Assembly: GCA_014860845.1 (NCBI GenBank)
Contig: JACZIY010000783.1
Coordinates: forward strand, 1 to 8,621
Source: Anaerolineaceae bacterium
Lineage (GTDB): Bacteria > Chloroflexota > Anaerolineae > Anaerolineales > Anaerolineaceae
Reading direction: 5' to 3'
DNA: 8,621 nt
The notes beneath the pieces are model-generated. The model saw nothing but the letters and a program-made list of their open reading frames with translations. It did no database searches and had not been told where the DNA came from. The position numbers and the translations under genes were made by a program. Of the stretch, positions 1 to 6,043 are shown one piece after another; position 1 is the first letter of the stretch, and every line of letters begins with the position of its first letter.

Positions 1-1437
1 TTGTTGACCGCTCTGATGTTGGTCGTTTTCACAGTAGGATTGGTTGGATGTTCACCAGCTGCTGAAGAACCTGCTGCCCCCGCTGAACCGGCCGCCCCTG
101 CTGAACCAGCTGCCCCCGCTGAACCGGCTGCCCCTGCTGAACCGGCAGCTCCGGCTGAACCGGCTGCTCCTGCGGAAGAAGTCGCATTAGTCACCTGGTT
201 CCAATATGACCAGAACAATGAAGACCCTGCCAGTGACGAACGTGTAGGTAACCAATGGTTACGTGATAATATCCCGTTGTTTGATGAGGCCTTCGATGGA
301 AAATGGTACTGGGAAAATGTCCCAAAAGCCTGGGATAAAATGACTGCTGAATTGGTTGCTGCAGTGATTGCTGGTGGTGATGTACCGGACATTGTCGAAT
401 TAGGTGGTGCTCAGGTAACAACCTATGTTAATAATGGCGCATTAATGGATTTAACCGAATGGATGCAAGCACAATCTTGGTTCGCTGATATGGAACCAGG
501 TGCATTGGATACATGCCGTGGTCTCGATGGGAATTTGTACTGCGTTCCAACTGCAGAACGACCATACCTGACTTATGTATGGGCAGATCGCTATCCGAAT
601 GGCTTCCCAACCACTGTGGACGAGTTCTATGTCGAAGCTGAACGTCTCAAAGCAGAAGGCTTGTATGCCTGGGCATATTTTGGCAACACACAATATGGTG
701 GTAGTGGTTCCAAACGAGGCCTTTATTCTGTACTCGCTTCCTTCGGTGGTGGTTATGAAGCCCCAGATGGTTCCATGCTGCTCAATACCCCGGAAAATGT
801 CGCAGCTATTGCCTTTATTCGTGACACTGTTATGAAAGGCTACAGTCCCGATACCGTATTCGCTGGTGGCTTCATCGAAGAAGATTCCTTCAAAGATGCC
901 TCCGCTGGTGCATTCCCAACCGGTTTATTCGGATATCGCTACATCAATCCATTGACCGCTCCGGATGGAACTAAATACGAAACCGGTTCGGAACAGGATA
1001 TGATTGACGCGATTGCTGCTGGCGATGTTGTTTTGCGCCCCATGTTCGCCCCAGAAGGAAAGACTCCTGGTTGTAATATTGATGTTCAAGGCCTCGGAAT
1101 TCCTGTTGGCGCTGAAAATTTGGAAGCTGCCTATGATTACATCAATTGGTTAATGACCGATCAGGAACTGTATGTCAAATACGTTTTAGGTCCAGGAGCT
1201 GGTTTTCCAGCATTGGTCTCCGTTCAGGCACACCCCGATCTACAAACACCATTCTTCCAACAGGCAGCTGAAGCAATCAATGCTTCTAAATGTGTGATGG
1301 CTGTAAAGAACTTAGAGCGACCTGATGAAGCCAGTGAAATGATCATGAATGTAATTTACAAATTGATCAAGGAAGATCAGACTGCTGATATTGCTACTGA
1401 ACTACAAAAAGTTCAGGATGAATACAACAATAATTAA
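1..1437 (+). CDS. ABC transporter solute-binding lipoprotein, family 1 (CUT1 type), 5'-partial
   Basis: This is the extracytoplasmic receptor of an ABC importer; it captures the substrate outside the membrane and delivers it to the two permeases downstream. The visible protein opens with a hydrophobic signal-peptide core and a lipobox ending LVGC, so Cys17 would be lipid-modified after signal peptidase II cleavage. Residues 24-59 are six PAAPAE units forming a flexible tether. The globular part from about residue 62 resembles SBP_bac_1 proteins: an AGGDVPDI segment around residues 124-131, aromatic-rich pocket stretches, and a C-terminal helical end. Four further Cys (172, 181, 358, 431) could form disulfides. 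The reading frame is open to base 1 and no basic N-region precedes the hydrophobic core, so the true start is probably upstream; the TTG at base 1 is not convincing. CUT1 receptors usually bind sugars or polyol-like compounds, but the neighbours hint at a nucleoside-like ligand. The family call is firm; the ligand is unknown. Confidence 0.9.
   Translation: MLTALMLVVFTVGLVGCSPAAEEPAAPAEPAAPAEPAAPAEPAAPAEPAAPAEPAAPAEEVALVTWFQYDQNNEDPASDERVGNQWLRDNIPLFDEAFDGKWYWENVPKAWDKMTAELVAAVIAGGDVPDIVELGGAQVTTYVNNGALMDLTEWMQAQSWFADMEPGALDTCRGLDGNLYCVPTAERPYLTYVWADRYPNGFPTTVDEFYVEAERLKAEGLYAWAYFGNTQYGGSGSKRGLYSVLASFGGGYEAPDGSMLLNTPENVAAIAFIRDTVMKGYSPDTVFAGGFIEEDSFKDASAGAFPTGLFGYRYINPLTAPDGTKYETGSEQDMIDAIAAGDVVLRPMFAPEGKTPGCNIDVQGLGIPVGAENLEAAYDYINWLMTDQELYVKYVLGPGAGFPALVSVQAHPDLQTPFFQQAAEAINASKCVMAVKNLERPDEASEMIMNVIYKLIKEDQTADIATELQKVQDEYNNN
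70..177 (+). repeat. Six tandem 18-bp units encoding PAAPAE linker
   Basis: Six consecutive in-frame 18-base units, each encoding Pro-Ala-Ala-Pro-Ala-Glu, lie directly behind the lipobox region of the binding protein. The units differ only at synonymous positions. Units 1 and 3 share GCCCCCGCTGAA while units 2 and 4 share GCCCCTGCTGAA, so an ancestral 36-base duplication is visible. Units 5 and 6 have diverged more. The product is a flexible, proline-stiffened tether between the membrane anchor and the binding domain. Such arrays can change copy number by slippage. Confidence 0.9.
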
Positions 1438-1472
1438 TTACCTCGTCTGATTACTTCTCGCAGATAGAAACT

Positions 1473-1506
1473 TGAGGGTGAGAAGGCTCAAACCTTCTCA
1501 CCTTCA
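1473..1506 (+). terminator. Strong hairpin without T-tract: partial terminator or mRNA-stabilising stem-loop
   Basis: TGAGGGTGAGAAGG (1473-1486) pairs with CCTTCTCACCTTCA (1493-1506) over 14 bp with a single G-T wobble and a six-base loop, CTCAAA. It begins 35 bases after the stop codon of the binding protein. The bases that follow (GACCTTAAAAACC) contain no T-run, so it does not look like a classic intrinsic terminator. In many importer operons (the malE-malF gap of E. coli is the textbook case) a stem-loop here protects the upstream message and lowers expression of the permeases. The structure is read directly from the sequence; the function is inferred. Confidence 0.6.
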
Positions 1507-1534
1507 GACCTTAAAAACCAAATCATTGAAATAA

Positions 1535-1578
1535 GATAACCAAACTTGCTTTTAGGGATCTTTTTCGAGTTTGTTATC
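1535..1578. repeat. Imperfect inverted repeat, 11 bp with one bulge
   Basis: GATAAC plus AAACT (1535-1540 and 1542-1546, with C1541 bulged) pairs with AGTTTGTTATC (1568-1578) across a 21-base loop. It lies between the strong hairpin and the permease gene, so it could fold in the leader RNA or serve as a protein-binding site. No function can be assigned. Confidence 0.4.
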
Positions 1579-1612
1579 AAAGGACCATACTTCAGTTGTC
1601 ACATGGTCGGGA

Positions 1613-1634
1613 TAATTTGGTTATGACCAAATTA
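1613..1634. promoter_or_regulatory. 22-base palindrome, possible operator
   Basis: TAATTTGGT (1613-1621) and ACCAAATTA (1626-1634) form a perfect 9-bp inverted repeat around the four-base centre TATG. The symmetry and size match a dimeric regulator's operator, and it sits 74 bases ahead of the permease start. The AT-rich half-sites would make a weak RNA hairpin. It lacks the central CG of typical LacI-family operators, so no regulator family is proposed. Confidence 0.35.
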
Positions 1635-1707
1635 CAGCTTCTGTTATTAATGGTGTACATTTCAACGTTTTCGGTAATTTATTCGAGCTCACCCAAAGAA
1701 AGGTGAA

Positions 1708-2637
1708 ATGATGCAAAAGAATCCTTCTCAATTTCTTAAGCGTTTTGAAATACGGAAGTCTTTGCCATTTTGGTTGATCCTTCCGACATTAATTGTAATA
1801 CTTGTAATTCAGGTTTATCCAGCATTCTACACCATGTGGCTTAGTTTACAGGAACGGAAAGGAGCCTCCTGGGAATATGTTGGTTTTGATAATTTTGAAA
1901 AGCTCGTAAATGCTGGGCTTTTCCCAGAGAGTATTGGACATACAATAACCTTCCTGATTGGTTATGTGGCGTTAACACTAACCCTCGCATTTATCATTGC
2001 TAATTTACTAAAGCGAAATGTTCCGATGACAGGATTGTATGTCACTGTTCTTTTTATTCCATGGATTATTGCCGATATTATCGCTGGTCTGGTATTTCGA
2101 TTGTTGGTTACACCAGACTACGGTTTATTTTCAGGTTTCTTAGCTGAACAAGGTATTTCTGTTTTGACGGATTCTCGTCCAGCTTCCATGTTGGGAAACT
2201 TTCCATTTCCTCCGTCTTCTGCCATGATCTTTTTGATTTTGGCAGCCGCATGGCGTGCTTTACCTTTTATTACATTACTGATTTTAGCGTCGTTACAGAC
2301 CATCTCGCATGAGGTGATCGAAAGTGCACATATTGATGGTGCAAATACACTACAAGTAATAAGACACATCACTTTACCATTAATCTTACCAACCATGGTT
2401 GTTGCATTATTCAACTTAATTCTTGGTGGTATGAATGGGGTCGGAATGGTGTTCAGCCTTACAGGAGGTGGTCCTGGTACGGCAACCTATGTATTAAGTT
2501 ATTTTCTGTATGTGTTGGGATGGGGTCAACTTCGTTTTGGAAGGGCTGCTGCACTAGCGATGATAATAGCAGTATTCAATTGGTTCTTAATTTTTATGGT
2601 GCTGCGTGTTACCAGACTACATGAGAGGGAGAAATAA
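1708..2637 (+). CDS. ABC transporter permease, MalF/UgpA-like (CUT1)
   Basis: First membrane subunit of the importer; it forms half of the translocation channel. The 309-residue protein has a basic N-terminus and about six membrane segments (near residues 19-46, 75-101, 107-133, 171-197, 223-250 and 278-302). The BPD_transp_1 coupling loop with its EAA motif lies at about residues 201-221 (EVIESAHIDGA, invariant Gly211), followed by an LPLILP segment; this loop docks on the ATPase. The GGGPGTAT stretch around residues 253-260 is typical of MalF-type permeases. Two ATG codons lie in tandem (1708 and 1711). The GGTGA at 1702-1706 is better placed for the second, so the protein may be 308 residues. 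Its stop codon is one base from the start of the next permease, which implies translational coupling. The family is certain; the substrate is unknown. Confidence 0.93.
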   Translation: MMQKNPSQFLKRFEIRKSLPFWLILPTLIVILVIQVYPAFYTMWLSLQERKGASWEYVGFDNFEKLVNAGLFPESIGHTITFLIGYVALTLTLAFIIANLLKRNVPMTGLYVTVLFIPWIIADIIAGLVFRLLVTPDYGLFSGFLAEQGISVLTDSRPASMLGNFPFPPSSAMIFLILAAAWRALPFITLLILASLQTISHEVIESAHIDGANTLQVIRHITLPLILPTMVVALFNLILGGMNGVGMVFSLTGGGPGTATYVLSYFLYVLGWGQLRFGRAAALAMIIAVFNWFLIFMVLRVTRLHEREK

Positions 2638-2638
2638 A

Positions 2639-3583
2639 ATGAGTGTTCCCAAATCACATTATTTAACTAGGCGTGCCTGGGAAGCCAGACTGGTAAACCT
2701 TGCTCTCATTATAGTCTGCCTTTTTGCGGTTTTTCCGATCCTGACCACAATCACGATCTCATTTAAAGAACAGGCGGATATCACCCGCAAACCTCCTATT
2801 TTTTTCCCCTGTGATACACCGGAGAAGAATTTCGAGTGGAGTGCATGCCGTTGGGCTACGGAAGGTTATCAACGTGTATTTGCACCGAAACCGGATGAAA
2901 ATGCATTGTTAGGGTTTAAATTAACGGGTAATTTGATTAAAACCTATATTCCCAATACAATGATGTACGCTTTTTCATCAGCATTAGGGGTTACACTCCT
3001 GGCGAGTTTGTCAGGATTTGCATTTTCAAGGTACCGGTTTAAGGGTCACAATTTGTTGATGACGGCGATTTACGCTGTCACAGGAATTCCTCTCATCACC
3101 AATATGCTGGCATTGTATCAAATGAGCATCATCATGCGAAAGAATTTAGATTTTTTTGATGATCGACTCTTTTTGATTTTTGTTTACTTTGGTTTTTATC
3201 TTCCTATCAGTGTTTGGATTACCAAGGGCTTCTTTGACGCAATTCCACGAGAATTGGAAGAGTCAGCATTGATAGAAGGTTGTTCTCCATTGGGTGCTAT
3301 GTTCCGAATCACCATGCCTTTGGCTATCCCGGGATTAATTTCTATTTTCCTGATGACTTTTGTGAATGTATGGAACGAATTTATTGTTGCGTACCTATTA
3401 GTGACTAAGAATGAATATAAACCAGCCATGTTTGGTTTGTACGATTTTCTCAGTCAGAACATTATCAATCTACAAGTCCTGGCAGCCGCCTGCTTAGTAA
3501 TTTGCGCTCCAATTATTATTTTGTTTTTATTCACAAGAAAGACTTTCTTCCGGGCTATGGTTGAAGGTGCAGTTAAGGGATAG
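2639..3583 (+). CDS. ABC transporter permease, MalG/UgpE-like (CUT1)
   Basis: Second channel-forming membrane subunit, partner of the preceding permease. The ATG at 2639 follows a GGGAG ribosome site (2627-2631) by seven bases and gives 314 residues. An in-frame GTG at 2606 would overlap the upstream gene and is less likely. Six membrane segments are visible (about 17-43, 106-130, 139-160, 168-195, 228-252 and 286-308). The EAA loop at about residues 205-225 reads ELEESALIEGCS, with the invariant Gly214 but Glu213 where Asp is usual. The first external loop (about residues 44-105) is long and holds two Cys (58 and 70), a possible disulfide. The NVWNEF segment near residues 233-238 is characteristic of MalG-type subunits. 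No ATPase gene follows, so the energising subunit comes from elsewhere. Confidence 0.93.
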   Translation: MSVPKSHYLTRRAWEARLVNLALIIVCLFAVFPILTTITISFKEQADITRKPPIFFPCDTPEKNFEWSACRWATEGYQRVFAPKPDENALLGFKLTGNLIKTYIPNTMMYAFSSALGVTLLASLSGFAFSRYRFKGHNLLMTAIYAVTGIPLITNMLALYQMSIIMRKNLDFFDDRLFLIFVYFGFYLPISVWITKGFFDAIPRELEESALIEGCSPLGAMFRITMPLAIPGLISIFLMTFVNVWNEFIVAYLLVTKNEYKPAMFGLYDFLSQNIINLQVLAAACLVICAPIIILFLFTRKTFFRAMVEGAVKG

Positions 3584-3614
3584 GCAAAAAATTTAATTTG
3601 TAACAATTTTTGGT

Positions 3615-3629
3615 AGGAGCTGTTTGTTG
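3615..3629 (+). promoter_or_regulatory. Ribosome binding site deciding a TTG start
   Basis: AGGAG at 3615-3619 lies four bases before TTG 3624 and seven before TTG 3627. A stop codon in the same frame at 3594-3596 limits how far upstream the start can be. No ATG occurs in frame before the first metal-binding motif, so an unusual start is required. The second TTG has the better spacing. Confidence 0.6.
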
Positions 3630-5999
3630 GTTCAAAAAAACATAATAAATACAGAAAAGGGTCGATTAAGGCTGCAAAAAGGATATCCCAATCCCAATAA
3701 TGCATCCGACCGTGAACTGTATTTATTTACGGGTGATCCAACCGCTGGTTTGATTGAAGAAATTATTCCTGATGAAGGGGTTACACTTCCGGAACCATTA
3801 CCTGCATTAAAGAATAACGATTTTTTTCTCACCATTTATCATATCAACGATGTACATGGTCATCTGGTGCGTTTTACTCCCGATGGAGACGAACCGGTCT
3901 TCACCCGGATGGCTTACCAGATCAGTGAAAAACAATCGAAAGTGGAGAATGATCCATTTCGCGCGGTTTTAACGTTATCAGCAGGCGATGATTGCATCGG
4001 GACTGTCTTTGATGAGCTGATGGACGATACCTTCGAGTCCAATCCGGTGCATGCCAGCTATCGCTTATATTCTGCAGCTGGTATAGATCTATCCGTGTTA
4101 GGTAATCATGATTTTGATATGGGTATTGATGTATTGAAACAATCCATTCAAAATGATGCAAAATTTCCCATTCTGGCAGCTAACCTGACTGATTGCCCTG
4201 CACTTCAAGGGTTGTATTTTCCCGCAGCTTTGATGGTGATCAAAGGGATTCGTGTTGGAATCATTGGGTTGGCAACTTCCGCTGAATACAAAATTAGCAA
4301 AAAGGAAAGCCGAATCCATAATCCGGTTCAGACAGCTTTAAATATATTGCCCGCCATCCGGCCGTTATGTGATGTGATTATATTATTGACTCACCTGGGA
4401 TACAGCCTGGAAGCGACTTCAGCCATCACTGCCGAAGCAGGGGATGTGGAGCTGGCGAAGAGTCTCCCCTACGCTGGAGTCCACCTGATTGTGGGTGGAC
4501 ATTCGCACAATGAATTGAATCATCAGGGTCTCAATCCTCACAATATCGTGAATGGGATTCCGATCGTGCAGGCAGGTTCTCTGGGAAGATATCTTGGCAG
4601 AGTCGATTTACGCATTCGTCAAAAATCCGCTGCTGTGGCACATGTTCGTTTGACTCCGACCGAAACAATACCGGTTGATCACTTACTCGAACAAAAAGTC
4701 ATGAAACCTTTAATTCACCGGGCGCGCAGTTATTTTGCACGCATACTCGGTAATGTGGGGGACGATTCAAAACTGAGCACGGATTATGTGCGCTCCACTT
4801 TTGCTTCAGGTGAATTGGCCCTGGCTAACTTCATCACAGATGGCATGGTGAAGCAATTAAGGAAAGCCGGGCAAATGGCGGATATGGCCATGATTGATTC
4901 AAGTTGCGTTCGCCGTGGTCTGGATGTGGGTGGGCAACTAACTTATGGTGATTGGTTTAATGTGATGCCTTTTGCCGATACAATTCGCTTTTATCGGCTA
5001 ACCGGCTGGCAATTGCGTGATCTGATTCACGATAATGCCAAACGAATTGATTTACCAGGGGAGCCCAACACCGAACGCGGTTTTCTACAATTCAGTAATG
5101 AGATCCGTTACACCGTTCAGTTTGGGAAAACCCGGTCAGAAACCAAAATACAAGAAATCCAGGTTTGTGGAATTGCATTAGAAGAACAACTGGGAAATGA
5201 ATTTCTAATGGCAACCACCAGTTTTGTGCGTGAACTGGCTGGCAATTGGGAAAACTGCCATGATCAGTCTTTGGGATGTGATCTATTGAATATCCATGAT
5301 ATTAACCATTTTGAATCCGACTATTTTATGCGGCGTGAATTGGTGAAATGTATTATCGATCAAGGTGGTATCACACAGGAAACAGGTGCACGGCTGGATG
5401 GCCGTTTGCGAGTGGAGGAACGTATGACAAATCAAATTACAGATCTGAGCGTAAAAGAATTCAACCACGAAATCAGTTTTCAGAATCATGCTATGGCAGG
5501 CGCAGTAATATCCAATGCTGCTGTCTCTGCTGTTTCATTGGGATTTGCCTGTATTCGCAATACCCAGCGCTTTTTAGATGAAAATAGCACAGCTTACAAG
5601 GCCAAGCTCGATCAATTGGCAAGTGTCCAGGAACAGCTCCTGGATATCTGCGATCAGGACGCGAATGCGATTGGGCTTCTGGTTTCTCTTCGTAATGCTG
5701 GAGAAGAAATGCAGGGTCAACGATTATTATGTGAATTTCCAGCACGCATCAGCCAGTTATCCATCCTGGCTGCCCAAACATTGCAGGATTTCCGCAGCCT
5801 GGTCAATGAACGCGTGAAAGACGATCTGGAAATGAGTATCAATCTCTTGACCGGAACTGCGCAATCAGCCTTGTTGTTATTGGATAGTAATTTACGAATT
5901 TGGACAGACCCGCAATTGGCAGACCAATTTGAACCAATTCTGGATGGCTTAATTAATGATATTGAACATCTGAGCCCGGTAAATAGAATTCGATCCTAG
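3624..5999 (+). CDS. 5'-nucleotidase/metallophosphatase fused to cyclodeaminase-like (FTCD_C) domain
   Basis: The N-terminal part is a UshA/YfkN-type phosphoesterase that would hydrolyse nucleotide or related phosphate esters. All dinuclear-metal motifs are present: DVHG (Asp76, His78), GDD (Asp122), GNHDFD (Asn161, His162, Asp165), THLG (His257) and GGHSH (His293, His295). The 5_nucleotid_C domain runs about 372-598, with SSCVRRGL (426-433), MPFADT (448-453) and GFLQFS (486-491). There is no signal peptide or lipobox, so it should be cytosolic, unlike UshA. About 65 extra residues precede the first motif. Residues 601-791 are a helical domain resembling cyclodeaminase/methenyl-THF cyclohydrolase proteins: an opening helix, an Ala/Gly-rich segment (619-637), an LxxICDQDAN segment, and a final KDDLEMSINLL...DSNLRIWTD region. 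However, the family's PTPGGGS motif is nearly lost. Translation must begin at TTG 3624 or TTG 3627; AGGAG at 3615-3619 suits the latter. It sits 40 bases behind the permease. The nucleotidase call is firm; the second domain is a motif-level call. Confidence 0.85.
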   Translation: MLVQKNIINTEKGRLRLQKGYPNPNNASDRELYLFTGDPTAGLIEEIIPDEGVTLPEPLPALKNNDFFLTIYHINDVHGHLVRFTPDGDEPVFTRMAYQISEKQSKVENDPFRAVLTLSAGDDCIGTVFDELMDDTFESNPVHASYRLYSAAGIDLSVLGNHDFDMGIDVLKQSIQNDAKFPILAANLTDCPALQGLYFPAALMVIKGIRVGIIGLATSAEYKISKKESRIHNPVQTALNILPAIRPLCDVIILLTHLGYSLEATSAITAEAGDVELAKSLPYAGVHLIVGGHSHNELNHQGLNPHNIVNGIPIVQAGSLGRYLGRVDLRIRQKSAAVAHVRLTPTETIPVDHLLEQKVMKPLIHRARSYFARILGNVGDDSKLSTDYVRSTFASGELALANFITDGMVKQLRKAGQMADMAMIDSSCVRRGLDVGGQLTYGDWFNVMPFADTIRFYRLTGWQLRDLIHDNAKRIDLPGEPNTERGFLQFSNEIRYTVQFGKTRSETKIQEIQVCGIALEEQLGNEFLMATTSFVRELAGNWENCHDQSLGCDLLNIHDINHFESDYFMRRELVKCIIDQGGITQETGARLDGRLRVEERMTNQITDLSVKEFNHEISFQNHAMAGAVISNAAVSAVSLGFACIRNTQRFLDENSTAYKAKLDQLASVQEQLLDICDQDANAIGLLVSLRNAGEEMQGQRLLCEFPARISQLSILAAQTLQDFRSLVNERVKDDLEMSINLLTGTAQSALLLLDSNLRIWTDPQLADQFEPILDGLINDIEHLSPVNRIRS
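5414..5426 (+). promoter_or_regulatory. Internal Shine-Dalgarno and in-frame ATG at the domain junction
   Basis: GGAGGA at 5414-5419 stands four bases before ATG 5424-5426, which is codon 601 of the long frame and coincides with the boundary between the nucleotidase and the C-terminal domain. Initiation here would yield a separate 191-residue cyclodeaminase-like protein, close to the usual size of stand-alone members. The ATG overlaps an out-of-frame TGA (ATGA at 5424-5427), the arrangement common between coupled genes. The signal is clear; its use is inferred. Confidence 0.5.
5424..5999 (+). other. C-terminal cyclodeaminase/cyclohydrolase-like domain, possibly also made as a separate protein
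   Basis: The 191 residues from the internal ATG follow the layout I recall for the FTCD_C family (formimino-THF cyclodeaminase and FchA-type methenyl-THF cyclohydrolase). There is a short leading helix (VKEFNHEI), then an Ala/Gly/Ser-rich helix, a central DQDANAI element, a helix where members have a conserved Asn/Asp-rich turn (here NERVKDDLEMS), and a C-terminal DSNLRIWTD stretch matching the family's RINLxxxxD. Where the family has PTPGGGS, this protein reads NHAMAGA, keeping only one Gly. The folate site may therefore be altered or inactive. Homology is inferred by eye and needs a profile search. Confidence 0.5.
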
Positions 6000-6043
6000 A
6001 AACGAAAACTTTGTGAATTTACATAGATAGAAAGGTGTTCCAT

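Larger units (their letters stand above)
1438..1707 (+). other. Structured 270-base intergenic region between binding protein and permease genes
   Basis: No open frame with a plausible start and ribosome site is seen here. The stretch holds a 14-bp hairpin at 1473-1506, a bulged 11-bp inverted repeat at 1535-1578, a 9-bp inverted repeat at 1613-1634, and the ribosome binding site of the first permease near its right end. I could not find a convincing sigma-70-type promoter: the best -10-like element, GATAAT at 1611-1616, has no well-spaced -35. The region probably sets the ratio between the abundant binding protein and the less abundant membrane subunits. Confidence 0.6.

Noticed and set aside
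70..177. Repeat array as a CRISPR or non-coding satellite
   Set aside because: Units are contiguous without spacers, in frame, and differ only at silent codon positions, so it is a protein linker.
191..421. Minus-strand open frame opposite the binding-protein gene
   Set aside because: It lies wholly within a clearly coding plus-strand gene, has no recognisable domain and no good ribosome site.
1473..1506. Hairpin as a standard intrinsic terminator
   Set aside because: There is no T-run after the stem on the plus strand, and the reverse side also lacks a convincing one, so only a partial or protective role is proposed.
1596..1616. TTGTCA and GATAAT as a sigma-70 promoter before the permease gene
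   Set aside because: The two hexamers are only nine bases apart, far short of the usual 16-18, and no better partner is present.
2606..2638. Upstream GTG start for the second permease
   Set aside because: It would overlap the first permease gene, whereas ATG 2639 has a good ribosome site seven bases ahead and gives a normal N-terminus.
5348..5817. Short alternative-frame open frames on both strands over the C-terminal domain of the fused protein
   Set aside because: Compositions are unlike real proteins (Ser/Arg/His/Gln-rich), there is no family similarity, and the main frame is continuous and plausible.
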